Assembly: GCA_015350385.1 (NCBI GenBank)
Contig: WNKI01000002.1
Coordinates: 5,016,636-5,080,635 of the forward strand
Origin: Aculops lycopersici
Lineage: Eukaryota > Arthropoda > Arachnida > Trombidiformes > Eriophyidae
Direction of reading: 5' to 3'
DNA: 64,000 bases
Shown here: positions 22,822-32,435 of the stretch, piece after piece
How positions within the stretch are numbered: position 1 is the stretch's first letter
Layout of the letters: each line of letters opens with the position of its first letter
Translations under genes and position numbers: made by a program
The notes under the pieces: model-generated
The model's input: the letters and a program-made list of their open reading frames with translations, nothing else
Told to the model about the DNA's origin: nothing
The model's database searches: none

Positions 22822-23622
22822 GTTTCGCTTTCGCGTTCATCACAATTTTTCACGATCACATCAATGCCATCGCTTTCATCTAGGAATCATTCTTCTTTAC
22901 TGCACTCAAACACACGATTTCTTTACCATACCCTCGACCAATCGTCGAAAGATTTATCTATTGCATATCCATATCACCATAGAGATATTATTTTTACCTT
23001 CTTGGTATCGCGCGAGTTGGAGTTGTTGATCATAGAGGAATATCTAACTGAATCAACACCAACCATCGTCGTCATCGACGACAAAAATAAGAATAGCGAC
23101 TCGCACTAAACTACTTCTATGCACGTTATTATTGTATCCAGCTAACGCACTGCGATATTTTCTCACCACAACAAACGACAAAATATTGAGGCGAAACAAT
23201 AGACTTAGGTGAACTAGATTTATATAGGGAAAACAAACTATAATCTCCAATCACATATTGATAATATGCGCTTAGTAGCAGAGGATTCAAACTATCGCTC
23301 ATGTAACTAGGACAATATTTATGTAATTATTATTCAAGAAGTAGAAGAAGAAACAAAATCAACGATAATTTCACCAGTTAACATGTCGAGATTTATTCCT
23401 TCGGCTCAACGCCTAAAAAACTCCAGTAGCAAATCTCTGAATGGAAACTTCTATTAAGAACATACCAACTAGGATACCCTCTAAAACAATCGCTTTTTAG
23501 TAGGCCTTCACCGCAACGTTCCCAAGAAACTAGATAGCCGGTTTTTCTTGGTATTCGTCGTGGTATATCGATTGATCTGTCAGACGTTGGGTATTTACCT
23601 CACATCACATCTCACTATCAAC

Positions 23623-25575
23623 ATGTCGCCTGCCCTCACCTCGTCCTCGTCGGATAGCATGACTCCCGAGGAGTTGTGCATTTTTGACGATTTAGCTATT
23701 GCTCTTATTGTTGATCCATACCTCGGTTTCACAACCCACAAGATGAACGTCAAACAAAAGGCCCCCAAGTTTTCCTATCAACCACTTAAAGAAATAGTGT
23801 TGCAATTTAGATGCAACAAGCTTAATTACCAGCAGGCATTTGACAAACTCATTACGGCTAATAACCAAATCAAATCAATCATCAACAAGTTCTCAAAAAG
23901 ACAAATCGAATTACTCAAGAAACATTGTTTCAGGCACTTGAAGATGTTCGACATTGCATCTGGTTTTGAGATTGCTCACTGTGCTCGTTATTCTCAAGAG
24001 GGTCACATGGGCGCCAAGTTGGTTACAACAAGAAATTGGGAGAAGCACGAAAAGGTTGAGTACTTGATTGGTTGTATCGCTAAACTTAGCGAGGAGGAGG
24101 AGCAAACCTTACTGAAACCAGGAGTTAATGATTTCTCTGTTATGTATTCACTATGCAAGAATCGCGCGCAACTTTGGTTGGGTCCAGGAGCTTTTATAAA
24201 TCATGATTGTAGGCCAACTTGTAAATTTGAATCAACCGGACAAAATGCTGCCTGTGTTAAAATATTACGTGACTTAGACGCTGGTGATGAGATAACTTGC
24301 CATTATGGGAACGACTTTTTTGGTAAAAATAATTGTTATTGTGAATGTGAAACTTGTGAAAGAAGAGGAACTGGCGCATTCTCAGCTGTCGGTAAATCCT
24401 CAAGATATTCTCAAATAACTAATAATATTAGTAACAATATTCTATCACCTAATGATCTCACACCAAATAACAAAGCTAGCTATAATATCATGCAGAATCA
24501 TTTGAAATCCCAATACCAACAAGATAATTATAGTTCTGATTCGAAGAATCTGAAGGGTTCCGTGGTAGCATCAAGTCAACAACAAACTCATGCAACAACA
24601 AATGGGGCGCACAATTCACATTCTCCATCAAGAGTCTCAGAAACCATCGCACTCACAAATGGACTTGTATCAAATACCAAGGTCAACTATAGTCTCAGGG
24701 AAACAGATAACAGGTTGCGAAGATTGAAGAACAGTATAAAAAATGCCACTGCCAACAATTATAATAATAATAAAATCAACAATCATACTATAAACCGAAG
24801 CATCATTAATAACAACAACAACCATCACAATCACAACAACAAGATAAATGGATCGTCTGCAACGGCAACCGACCAAGGATCACAATCGTTGATCATTTCG
24901 TCTAGATCAACAAGACTTGTTGACGGTGACGAGACCGCCGGAAATGGTAGTCGAAGTGGTAGCCACCATAATAATAATCACAACAACAATAACAAGAACC
25001 AAAATGGATGCAAGAAGACGAATAATCGAAGAAAGAAAATCAATTTTGCTGCCGAGGAACAGAAACCACTAGAACAAATGTCCATATCACCTAGGCATCA
25101 ATCGGCTGTGCCAACGAGGATCAACCTAAGAGCATCACCCAATCACAGCGAACATCGTATCAATCTTCGATCATCAAATGGTGGTCTTAGTCCAATGTAT
25201 TCTAATCAACAAACATCGAGCGGAAGTCACAATATGAATCGTAGCTCAGCTCAAGGGGCGAGGAAAAAGAATCTTGGTACAAGTCTTCTAGCGACAAAAG
25301 CGACTCTAGGTTGTGAGGATGTTCCTTCTCGCAGGTTGAGATCTTCACCCTACCCATCGCCCTCTAGTTATTCTATGACACCAACACCTCCCATTCCGCC
25401 AAATCCTCAATCACAATGGCAGATGATTACACGGAACTCTAGTCGTTCAAGCAACAAGACGACACCATCACCCGATTTACAGGCAACTAACACGAGACGA
25501 AGTTGGACTATGCCGAAAAGGCTCCGCCTCAAAATGGGCGACAGCATGATTGTGAAAGAATTGAAAGACAACTAG
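23623..25575 (+). CDS. KMT5B: Histone H4-K20 methyltransferase Suv4-20 (KMT5B/C)
   Basis: Di- and trimethylates histone H4 lysine 20 in heterochromatin (family knowledge). The 650-residue single-exon protein has the KMT5B/C N-terminal helical region (MTPEELCIFDDLA...) followed by a SET domain at about residues 125-232. The SET domain shows GAKLVTTRNWEKHEKVEYLIGCIA, the AdoMet and active-site block GAFINHDCRPTCKF, and GDEITCHYG. A zinc-binding post-SET CYCECETC follows at about 238-245. The C-terminal 400 residues are low-complexity Asn/Ser/His-rich. The ATG at 23623 (MSPALTS) is chosen because the frame upstream adds only a hydrophobic piece unlike the family. A poly(A) signal AATAAA lies at about 25627. 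Confidence 0.93.
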   Translation: MSPALTSSSSDSMTPEELCIFDDLAIALIVDPYLGFTTHKMNVKQKAPKFSYQPLKEIVLQFRCNKLNYQQAFDKLITANNQIKSIINKFSKRQIELLKKHCFRHLKMFDIASGFEIAHCARYSQEGHMGAKLVTTRNWEKHEKVEYLIGCIAKLSEEEEQTLLKPGVNDFSVMYSLCKNRAQLWLGPGAFINHDCRPTCKFESTGQNAACVKILRDLDAGDEITCHYGNDFFGKNNCYCECETCERRGTGAFSAVGKSSRYSQITNNISNNILSPNDLTPNNKASYNIMQNHLKSQYQQDNYSSDSKNLKGSVVASSQQQTHATTNGAHNSHSPSRVSETIALTNGLVSNTKVNYSLRETDNRLRRLKNSIKNATANNYNNNKINNHTINRSIINNNNNHHNHNNKINGSSATATDQGSQSLIISSRSTRLVDGDETAGNGSRSGSHHNNNHNNNNKNQNGCKKTNNRRKKINFAAEEQKPLEQMSISPRHQSAVPTRINLRASPNHSEHRINLRSSNGGLSPMYSNQQTSSGSHNMNRSSAQGARKKNLGTSLLATKATLGCEDVPSRRLRSSPYPSPSSYSMTPTPPIPPNPQSQWQMITRNSSRSSNKTTPSPDLQATNTRRSWTMPKRLRLKMGDSMIVKELKDN

Positions 25576-26099
25576 TTTGGGGCATGTGATATCTATATCA
25601 ACTCAACAAACGAACCTACAATCACAAATAAAAAACAACCACTACTAGACCATAAAAAGTCGTCGACGCCGACTTTCAGGAAACAACTACCATAATTGAC
25701 ATTTTCAAGCTCTATCCAAAATATGAATCAGAAGTGTATTGGATATACCACGGCCAAAAGTTATTTACACCATAAAAAATAAATTTCTGCAAGAGAATCT
25801 CAACGTTTGATCTCAGTTTGTTCTCTAACACCATGTCTTGATAATGTATCGTCCTTTGATAGTAAGTCACAACCTCATGCCCATGCTTTGACAAGTTGCG
25901 CGCCATTCTTGCGTGAATGTTGTGTGTGGCTGCTCGCCCCGAACCGGCTTCTGTCGAGCACGATGTTTTATTTTGGTTTTGTTGCAACAGCATACATAAC
26001 TAACCCTCTCGTTTCGTCTTATTGATTGTCATTTATTGAGCCTTATATCTTTGCCCGGACAGTTTATTCATTTTCATAGATTGATAACAACCAGAGGAG
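25576..26099. other. Intergenic, 0.5 kb
   Basis: Suv4-20 3' UTR with an AATAAA at about 25627, then the PITHD1 upstream region. No other feature is seen. Confidence 0.55.
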
Positions 26100-26714
26100 A
26101 TGTGCGATCACAACCACGACCACAGTGGCGGCTGTTGTGATCATGGAGATCCAATCGACGGGACCATTTATAGTTTATACACCAAAATCAACACGGTGAA
26201 TGTTGAATGTCTAAATGAGAAAATTGATGGAAGTGGCGTCAAGGTATTCAAGTCATGGGATAATAGACTTGATCGCGAGGACTTTGTGGAGAGTGATTGC
26301 GATGCAGAGCTCATATTCAATATACCATTTACTGGAGACGTCAAATTGAAGGGAATCATTGTTATAGCCGACGAGGAGCTGTCCAAGATGAGATTATTCA
26401 AGAGTAACATGGCAATGTCATTCGACGATGTCAACGGACAAGCGGACCAAGAGTTTGAGACAACTCATGACCCGACAGGTTTGAAGGAATATCCCGTTAA
26501 GCCAACTAAATTTTCCAATGTTCACCACCTGACGATACATTTTGAGAACAAAGATAAGAACAACGACTCGAAGCCATGCCGAATTTACTACATTGGTCTT
26601 AAGGGTGAGTTTACTCAGGTCAACAGGGATGGGATTGTGATTGCCAACTATGAGGTTAGGCCTACAGAGGGAGTTTCGGATGAATTGGTTAAGGGTTCGC
26701 CTGAAGTCCAGTAA
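26100..26714 (+). CDS. PITHD1: PITH domain-containing protein 1
   Basis: A 204-residue protein with the size and layout of PITHD1. It has a His/Cys-rich N terminus (MCDHNHDHSGGCCDH) and a single PITH domain from about residue 20 to 190. Diagnostic blocks are LIFNIPFTGDVKLKGIIVIADEE, MSFDDVNGQADQEFE, FSNVHHLTIHFENK and IYYIGLKGEFT. The PITH domain is also the C-terminal, proteasome-binding domain of TXNL1, but no thioredoxin domain is present here. It is a single exon starting at the first ATG. Confidence 0.95.
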   Translation: MCDHNHDHSGGCCDHGDPIDGTIYSLYTKINTVNVECLNEKIDGSGVKVFKSWDNRLDREDFVESDCDAELIFNIPFTGDVKLKGIIVIADEELSKMRLFKSNMAMSFDDVNGQADQEFETTHDPTGLKEYPVKPTKFSNVHHLTIHFENKDKNNDSKPCRIYYIGLKGEFTQVNRDGIVIANYEVRPTEGVSDELVKGSPEVQ

Positions 26715-27410
26715 TTTGCAAGAAATCTTGAACGATAGCTTAGTCAACTCACAAATCTTGCCTTCTACAAAGCGGAATCGAAATCAATGCTACCATGGAT
26801 CCCTGATGATGAAAAGTAAATTTTCAACCAACTACCTGTTAAGGCGAACCCAGTTCAAGGGTTGATCGACTTGATATGGTAACCTCGTCAGCTACACTAC
26901 CTGGGTAACTTATTTTTGTTTCACGGCCTTATCTAGATGGTTTTGTTTAAAATGATGAGTGTTCTGAACTCTTCCGAATGGTCAATGCAAACGTCTTATT
27001 TGTATCAATCAATAAGCACAAATCATGATCAAAACGTGAGATATCTGCACGTACAGGAATGGGCGCCGGCGCCATGCGTTTGTGCGCGCTTTGCTTGCTC
27101 TGTTTGGGCACCAAAATACTATCGCTTTCGTTATGGTCCCAATTACGGGTGCTCAAGTTAATTTGCATCATTGAAGTATTGTCAAAATTAATTTAACAAT
27201 TTTATATTATTTAATATAGACACTCAAAGAACTTACCAGGAGACATTGTCTCCATGTAAGTTGACCAATAGTCGACAATCGGATCCGGTATCCACTGTCA
27301 TCGTCTACCCATCTGCACCCCAGATTACATTTGCACGTGATTCAATAGCTGCGATATTATAATTTTAAGAACAAACTCAAGATCATCACCCAACCTAAAG
27401 ATATCCGAAA
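26715..27410. other. Intergenic, 0.7 kb, with composite motif
   Basis: Spacer between PITHD1 and the repeat-protein gene. It holds a conserved composite motif at 27036-27094. No coding sequence is recognised. Confidence 0.5.
27036..27094 (+). promoter_or_regulatory. Composite conserved motif, copy b
   Basis: Shows the same order GTGAGAT, TGCACGTA, ATGGGCGCC, GCCATGCG, TTGTGCGC as copy a. The spacer between the first two blocks is 5 instead of 3 bases. It lies about 320 bp upstream of the start codon at 27411 on the same strand. Confidence 0.6.
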
Positions 27411-28181
27411 ATGAACCAAACACCTACAAGAAGGGTTGTTAGACTACCCGGTTTGCCAGAAGTTATAGGCAATCGTAACAAAAATGTCCGCGTAATTGAT
27501 CTCACACGATTACCACCTCAAACAGCACATCCACCACCGAAAAACCAGATATTTAGAAACCAATTTGTTAGAGAGCAGCCACCCAGAGATCAAATTTGCA
27601 AAGAGCAACTACAACGAGATCCATTCATTCGTGAGTCTGCACCACCTAGGGAGCAATCTCCCAGAGTTCAACCCTTGAGGGAGCAATCCCCAAGAGTTCA
27701 ACCTTTCAGGGAGCAATCCCCCAGAGTTCAACCTTTAAGGGAGCAATCTCCTCGAGTACATCGAGAGTCTCATTCGCCTCGTATGCAACCAATCAGGGAG
27801 CAATCTCCCAGAGTACCTCCGTTTAGAGAACCCTCGCCTAGGGTTCATTCGGTTCCTTTGAGAGAGCATCCTATCCGAGAGCAACCGACAAGGGATCAAC
27901 TTTACAAAGACCACCCGCCGAGAGAGTACCAGCAGCGTGAATCAATTGGAGTTGAAGTTTTGAATGAACTGGGCCTCCTGAGAAACCAGGTACGCACTCT
28001 CACAAAGGAGCTTGAGTTTGTCAAAATGCAATTAGCTGAGGCCCAAAGGGCACCGTCGATTAGATGTCATGCACATGAGGAAGAAGTGGAGGAAGTTATG
28101 CAAGAAGATAGCTATCAAGAGGATCTCAACATGTCAATCGGATCTCGAGAATATTTGCAGAATCACCTGCGCTACTCGTGA
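27411..28181 (+). CDS. Uncharacterised protein with REQSPRVQP repeats and a coiled coil
   Basis: A 256-residue single-exon protein of unknown family. Residues about 40-180 are basic, Pro/Arg/Gln-rich and disordered. At the centre (about residues 79-145) a ten-residue unit, REQSPRVQP plus Leu or Phe, is repeated five or six times with small changes. The recurring Ser-Pro and Arg-rich context could be phosphorylated by proline-directed kinases (inference). Residues about 183-218 form a heptad-like coiled coil (EVLNELGLLRNQVRTLTKEL), followed by an acidic tail. The stop overlaps the end of the WDR11-like gene on the other strand by 10 bp. Confidence 0.75.
   Translation: MNQTPTRRVVRLPGLPEVIGNRNKNVRVIDLTRLPPQTAHPPPKNQIFRNQFVREQPPRDQICKEQLQRDPFIRESAPPREQSPRVQPLREQSPRVQPFREQSPRVQPLREQSPRVHRESHSPRMQPIREQSPRVPPFREPSPRVHSVPLREHPIREQPTRDQLYKDHPPREYQQRESIGVEVLNELGLLRNQVRTLTKELEFVKMQLAEAQRAPSIRCHAHEEEVEEVMQEDSYQEDLNMSIGSREYLQNHLRYS
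27645..27830 (+). repeat. 30-bp coding tandem repeat
   Basis: Near-identical 30-bp units encode the ten-residue REQSPRVQP-type repeat within the gene at 27411-28181. Confidence 0.85.
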
Positions 28182-29245
28182 CTGTGTATTAAATTTAACT
28201 CCAGGTCTGTCACAACAACAATGCCCTCCGATGTCAACAAGACGGGGCGATCACTTGCAGCCCAATCGATATCCTCGATTTTGATTTGGCCCCTCGTACT
28301 CATGAGCCTTAATCGGCGGACGTCCCAAATGTCGACGCCGTCTTCAAACAGTATCAAGATTTTCATATTTCCACGACCAGGTGCAAATCTAATCTTCTTT
28401 ATGGTGCCTCGCAGAGTGGATATCGTCCGTGACTCCTTCTGGCTAAGGTCCCAAACGCTGATACTACCATCATTGCGCCCAAGCACAACATGGTCACTTT
28501 TCCATGCAATTGCAGTTACAGTCTTGGTGGCAGTTGTTTCAGGTGGAATCTTGGATATTTCTTTGACGGTAGTACCAGCAATTGAGAAGTGGAATAGTTC
28601 TCCTACTCGATTGGTTACTACAAAATTTTCCCTCAGCGGACTCTTCGACTGTCCGTCAGCTTCGTCGATTTTTTTGCTATACAATGGATTCCATTCGGCA
28701 GCAACTATACTTGAGAATTTTTTAGGAACTCGCCTTAGTAAACATAGAGACTCCAAGTCCCAGATCTCAAATGGTTGGTTCTTGAAGATTATAATAAAGT
28801 ATTGTCTTAAATGTGACGCCTTGATTGATTGTATCACAGGATACTCGACACTCTTCCCTGTCTTCAAGGGAACAGTTCTACCTGTGTCCAGTTCGGTAAC
28901 GTGGAGTTCCCAATTGGTTTCGCCTCCTTGAAAGGATCTTGATTCGGCGTGAGATATGAAAGCATTTAGCCCAATCCATTCGATACCACGAACTGGATAG
29001 GAATGTACAGCTAGCTTTCGATAAAGACACTTGGTTGCCAGATTGAATATTTGCACGACCCCGCTTGTATCGCCAACAGCCAGTAAGGGTCGGTGAAATC
29101 TCCAATTTCGCAAGGTTGCCGGCGGACTCATTCGCATTGTTTCCGAGTTAGCCTCGGTGTTTATGGACCGACACGTGATACTAGAAACAGTAGGTTGGGG
29201 TTGCTGCTGATCTGTGGTAGCGGTGGTGGTAGCTAATGTATCCAT
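28172..29245 (-). CDS. WDR11-like protein, central WD40 part only
   Basis: WDR11 is a large (about 1200-residue) beta-propeller protein that works with FAM91A1 and TBC1D23 in endosome-to-Golgi transport. This 357-residue frame matches only its central part. The blocks are RPLLAVGDTSGVVQIFNL, PVRGIEWIGLNAFIS, SHLRQYFIIIFKNQPFEIWDL, ITAIAWKSDHVVLGRNDGSISVWDL and IRFAPGRGNMKILILFEDGVDIWD. The N-terminal propeller and the C-terminal half are absent. A good splice acceptor (CTGTTTCTAG, near 29178) allows an upstream exon, but none is visible in the window. No donor is seen before the stop, which lies within the convergent neighbour. Read as it stands, it is a strongly shortened or split WDR11. Confidence 0.82.
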   Translation of the reverse strand: MDTLATTTATTDQQQPQPTVSSITCRSINTEANSETMRMSPPATLRNWRFHRPLLAVGDTSGVVQIFNLATKCLYRKLAVHSYPVRGIEWIGLNAFISHAESRSFQGGETNWELHVTELDTGRTVPLKTGKSVEYPVIQSIKASHLRQYFIIIFKNQPFEIWDLESLCLLRRVPKKFSSIVAAEWNPLYSKKIDEADGQSKSPLRENFVVTNRVGELFHFSIAGTTVKEISKIPPETTATKTVTAIAWKSDHVVLGRNDGSISVWDLSQKESRTISTLRGTIKKIRFAPGRGNMKILILFEDGVDIWDVRRLRLMSTRGQIKIEDIDWAASDRPVLLTSEGIVVVTDLELNLIHSHE

Positions 29246-29315
29246 CTTGTTGTTGAAATATCTATCCGTTACTATTGCTACTTATTTGGAATGACTTTTG
29301 AATGAGCTCTAATAT

Positions 29316-29474
29316 CTATTTCTTAGGTGGTTTAGTGGCCTCATCAAGCCAGTGACGGATTCTGGTGGCAATCTCTTGAGGATCGGCGACAACTGGAACT
29401 TTGTCTGGATGGTTCTGGGCAGCGTATAGACCAAAGTAGAATCCAGAACCTAGAGTGAGCAAGAATTTGATCAT
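29316..29474 (-). CDS. STMP1: Short transmembrane mitochondrial protein 1-like micropeptide
   Basis: A 52-residue protein starting MIKFLLTLGSGFYFGLYAAQN and ending EATKPPKK. STMP1 (also called Mm47 or mitolamban) is a micropeptide of about 47 residues in the mitochondrial inner membrane, linked to complex III. The match is the length, an N-terminal membrane helix ending YxAQN, an amphipathic second half with an Ile/Leu/Trp pattern, and a KPP-type tail. It lies 70 bp upstream of the WDR11-like start on the same strand and about 0.3 kb downstream of a composite motif in the same orientation. Confidence 0.82.
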   Translation of the reverse strand: MIKFLLTLGSGFYFGLYAAQNHPDKVPVVADPQEIATRIRHWLDEATKPPKK

Positions 29475-29900
29475 TGCAAGAGACTAGTGGGGCGTGGAAA
29501 TTGTTGTCCTGTTGTTTGTTGTTAGTTTTGTTGTCGTGTTTATATTTGTTTTAACAATGAGAGAGCTAATTTTGAAGTTGGCTCATCTCGCCAAAGGTCA
29601 TGTCTGAATCTAGATTGTTATAATAGTAGACTAGGTTGCTAATTATCGGTGGAAAGCAAGAATGCAGCCAGTGATATGAATAAGTGGAGATTAATTGATT
29701 ACTCAATGAAAATGATGGAATTGATATTATGGTAGAAATGTGATAAACGCAGTCCGCGTTACACAGTCATACACAAACGCATGGCTTGGGCGCCCATTTA
29801 CGCGCATAAAGTTGCTTTCTCGCTCCACTGACTCCCGCTGTCTGCATCCGAACTCTTTGAGAGACTTCGCTTTGGGGTTCCTTGTAGTGACAAAAACTTA
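29475..29900. other. Intergenic, 0.4 kb, with composite motif
   Basis: Between the STMP1-like gene and the ionotropic receptor stop. It holds composite motif copy c and nothing else recognised. Confidence 0.5.
29769..29812 (-). promoter_or_regulatory. Composite conserved motif, copy c
   Basis: On the minus strand it reads TGCGCGTA, one base, ATGGGCGCC, three bases, GCCATGCG, then TTTGTG. It lies about 300 bp upstream of the STMP1-like start in the same orientation. Confidence 0.6.
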
Positions 29901-31787
29901 TCATTCCCTGTAATGAACTTCATTCGACGCCTCCAGAGAATGAGTTAATTTATAATGTATCATCTCCATGATTAATACGAAAAATGCAAATAACTTACAC
30001 ATGATCATGAACCGGAAGAAGGATTCAAATTGTCTTACAGACAATGGCTTGTACTTGGGATCTGCTGCTGCTATCGCCTGCCTCACTTGACTATCCTTCT
30101 TGTCAGCATCCTTCTTCTCGTAAGTATCATACCACTGAATGTATGTATCCTTTTGAGCCTGGTACCATCGTTGGATTAGTCCCATTTCAAAGATTTGCAC
30201 GATACCCCTACGAAGTTGACTCTCTTTGGTGGAATTGAAATCTTTGCGGTACATAATCGATATTGGAAACTGCAGATAGGTGACCTTTGATTTGTAAAGT
30301 GGGTAGTATTTGTGATAAATGTCGTAGATTGTTTCAATCAACTCGTCGTCTCCGAGTAAAGCTTGCTTTCGATTGGAAACATTCTCAATGAATCGTCTTG
30401 TGTACACCTCAGTCCTGGGTATAATTTTAGTCATCTTATGGAGTCTAAGTAGATTTTCATCCAAACTTTTCAACATTAAATTATAGGTAAAGTCGTCCTG
30501 CCTAATTACTGGCTCAATGGGAGGCTTTGAATTGATCAACTGATGAACTGTGTCAATATTCTGATCTGCATGCAATAGAATAACGGCTAACATTTCACCC
30601 GAATAGATGCTCGCCATCACGAGGCAAGCGGCTGACCAAATATAGCTCAGTACCCTAGTTGTCGATGGCAAGTGTCGCTTTTTCCTCCTCCTACGCTCAA
30701 TCATTTCCCTGTACTTCTCAGGTAACTCATCCCAAACTTCCTTTGGCAACCTGTTAATAGTTGCTCGCTCGTGGTTGTAGTTTTTATTGTGATGCTGAAG
30801 CTTGTATTGTTGCCAATGAGCTTGAGCTTTTTGCGAGTGACCCGCCGGCTTGGGCCAAATCAAATCGTCAAACTCGACTGAGGGTTTGTTGAGTAGCATT
30901 GTGATGTAGATGAATAGAAAGTTTAGAACTAGGTGAAGGATACTGATCTCCTCTCTTTTGGGCCCCATTACTTCCGTCTTCTGTTTTTGCTTATTTGATA
31001 AAACAGAGGCGGGATCGCCACCGGAAGTTACGACATCAATAACCTGTTCGCTTTGCGTGCCACCTGTACCCGTCTTTTCGATGAGATTATTTAAGAACTC
31101 CTCCATTGCCCGACTCTTTGTATGCTGCCAATGGACTCGAAATGCAGCCAAGACTGAGAGAATGATTATCAATAGGGCAACTGTCAGGTAAACCTCCTTG
31201 CTCATATTTGTTCCGAATGCTGACGCCTCGATGGCTCGCGAACTTCCGGTTAGCATAAGCAACTTTGACTCGATGGCAAAGAAGGGACCAAATTTGATGT
31301 AGGGATATTCCTCGTCGTAAGCGAGAAAGTTGCCAAATGCAATTTCGTAACTATTATGATTTTCGTGATCAATTGTAAGTCCGCCCACAATTCCTGTCCA
31401 ACTTCCATTAACAAGCTCACTTTTACCCCTAATTGGAGGGCGATATTGTAGGCCAGTTTGCAAGAAGTTGGCCACAACGCTGATGCCAATTTGAATTTTG
31501 ATTCCACAAAACACCTTCTTGTTTAGATAATTTTCGGTTACATTCAATCTGCCAGCTTCTGCTAGAGCCCTTAGTTGTTCCGGTGAGTAGTCCTCGTTTT
31601 TTCTCGTAAACATGACGTAATCTAAATCAGATTGTCCATTTGGTGACGATACTCCTGGTGGTAGCCGATTCTTTAGCTTTCTTGGTGGGCCAATGAACGA
31701 GTGCTTTATCTTAATAACATCCCGTTCAAATAATTTCACCTCGTTCTTCGAAAAAGTATAGCAATCAAAACCGTATGGGATATCCAT
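29901..31787 (-). CDS. Divergent ionotropic receptor (iGluR-like, IR family)
   Basis: A ligand-gated cation channel of the chemosensory IR type. The 628-residue single-exon protein lacks a large amino-terminal domain, as most IRs do. The first ligand-binding lobe has GIVGGLTIDHENHNSYEIAFG and FGPFFAIESKLLMLTG. M1 is at about residues 198-218 (VYLTVALLIIILSVLAAF) and a pore-region hydrophobic stretch at about 284-303. M3 is at about 377-406 (LSYIWSAACLVMASIYSGEMLAVILL), where IYSGEM resembles the iGluR SYTANL region. The second lobe follows, then M4 near the end (FRFMIMCKLFAFFVLIMEM). A long charged loop (about 225-375) separates M1 from M3. The ligand cannot be predicted. The start is the first ATG in frame. 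Confidence 0.85.
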   Translation of the reverse strand: MDIPYGFDCYTFSKNEVKLFERDVIKIKHSFIGPPRKLKNRLPPGVSSPNGQSDLDYVMFTRKNEDYSPEQLRALAEAGRLNVTENYLNKKVFCGIKIQIGISVVANFLQTGLQYRPPIRGKSELVNGSWTGIVGGLTIDHENHNSYEIAFGNFLAYDEEYPYIKFGPFFAIESKLLMLTGSSRAIEASAFGTNMSKEVYLTVALLIIILSVLAAFRVHWQHTKSRAMEEFLNNLIEKTGTGGTQSEQVIDVVTSGGDPASVLSNKQKQKTEVMGPKREEISILHLVLNFLFIYITMLLNKPSVEFDDLIWPKPAGHSQKAQAHWQQYKLQHHNKNYNHERATINRLPKEVWDELPEKYREMIERRRRKKRHLPSTTRVLSYIWSAACLVMASIYSGEMLAVILLHADQNIDTVHQLINSKPPIEPVIRQDDFTYNLMLKSLDENLLRLHKMTKIIPRTEVYTRRFIENVSNRKQALLGDDELIETIYDIYHKYYPLYKSKVTYLQFPISIMYRKDFNSTKESQLRRGIVQIFEMGLIQRWYQAQKDTYIQWYDTYEKKDADKKDSQVRQAIAAADPKYKPLSVRQFESFFRFMIMCKLFAFFVLIMEMIHYKLTHSLEASNEVHYRE

Positions 31788-32435
31788 GTTTGTAAACTGA
31801 CTAAAATCTTCATAAACTCAAAGTTTATTTAAAACTTAAATTTTACATCCCAACTCAACAGCATAAAAGTAATTAACTATATAATACATCTTTTTTCTAC
31901 ATATCTTCCATTCATTAATCTCTCCTTTCCTGTATCAGTTCGAACTTACTATAAGATGAATGATTCGATGAGCTAGTTCTTTTTCCGCTGTGTTGTGAAC
32001 AGGTGCACCGGCGCTTTAATAACTGTACATTTGTGTTGAGTAGTCGGGGGTGTGGCGACAAACGATTCTGATGACCGCAATCATGGGAGGCAACATAGCG
32101 ACGAGGACAATAATTGATATGTTACGTCATCACGACTCATGATCACGTTAAAGCTATTCGTTTGGCAGGTTGCTGTTGCGGATGTTGTCGTTGTCTTTGA
32201 TAGCTATAACAACATTTTGTGTTAATTATACGATTTGATGCTCCGCAACTCGAGACTAAATGTGAAATATAATCTCTATTCATTTTTCTGTCGGGTGACC
32301 TCTTTTGTTTCCGTGATACAATTTGGCACTTGGTTCTCTACACTTATTAACGATGGCTTTTCATATATATATATAAAGATATGTATATGAAACTTTTCCC
32401 TCTCGCTTTAGTTGATTGAATAATAGTAAAGTGTT
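31788..32435. other. Intergenic, 0.65 kb
   Basis: Upstream of the ionotropic receptor and downstream of the GMC gene. There is a short TA run near 32365. No coding sequence is recognised. Confidence 0.5.

Larger units (their letters stand above)
19470..23622. other. Large intergenic region, 4.1 kb
   Basis: No gene is recognised on either strand. Frames are short and broken, and a few might be remnants of an old mobile element that I cannot identify. Two perfect hairpins lie at 20494-20600 and a composite conserved motif at 22763-22821. The last 200 bp precede the Suv4-20 start. Confidence 0.5.
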
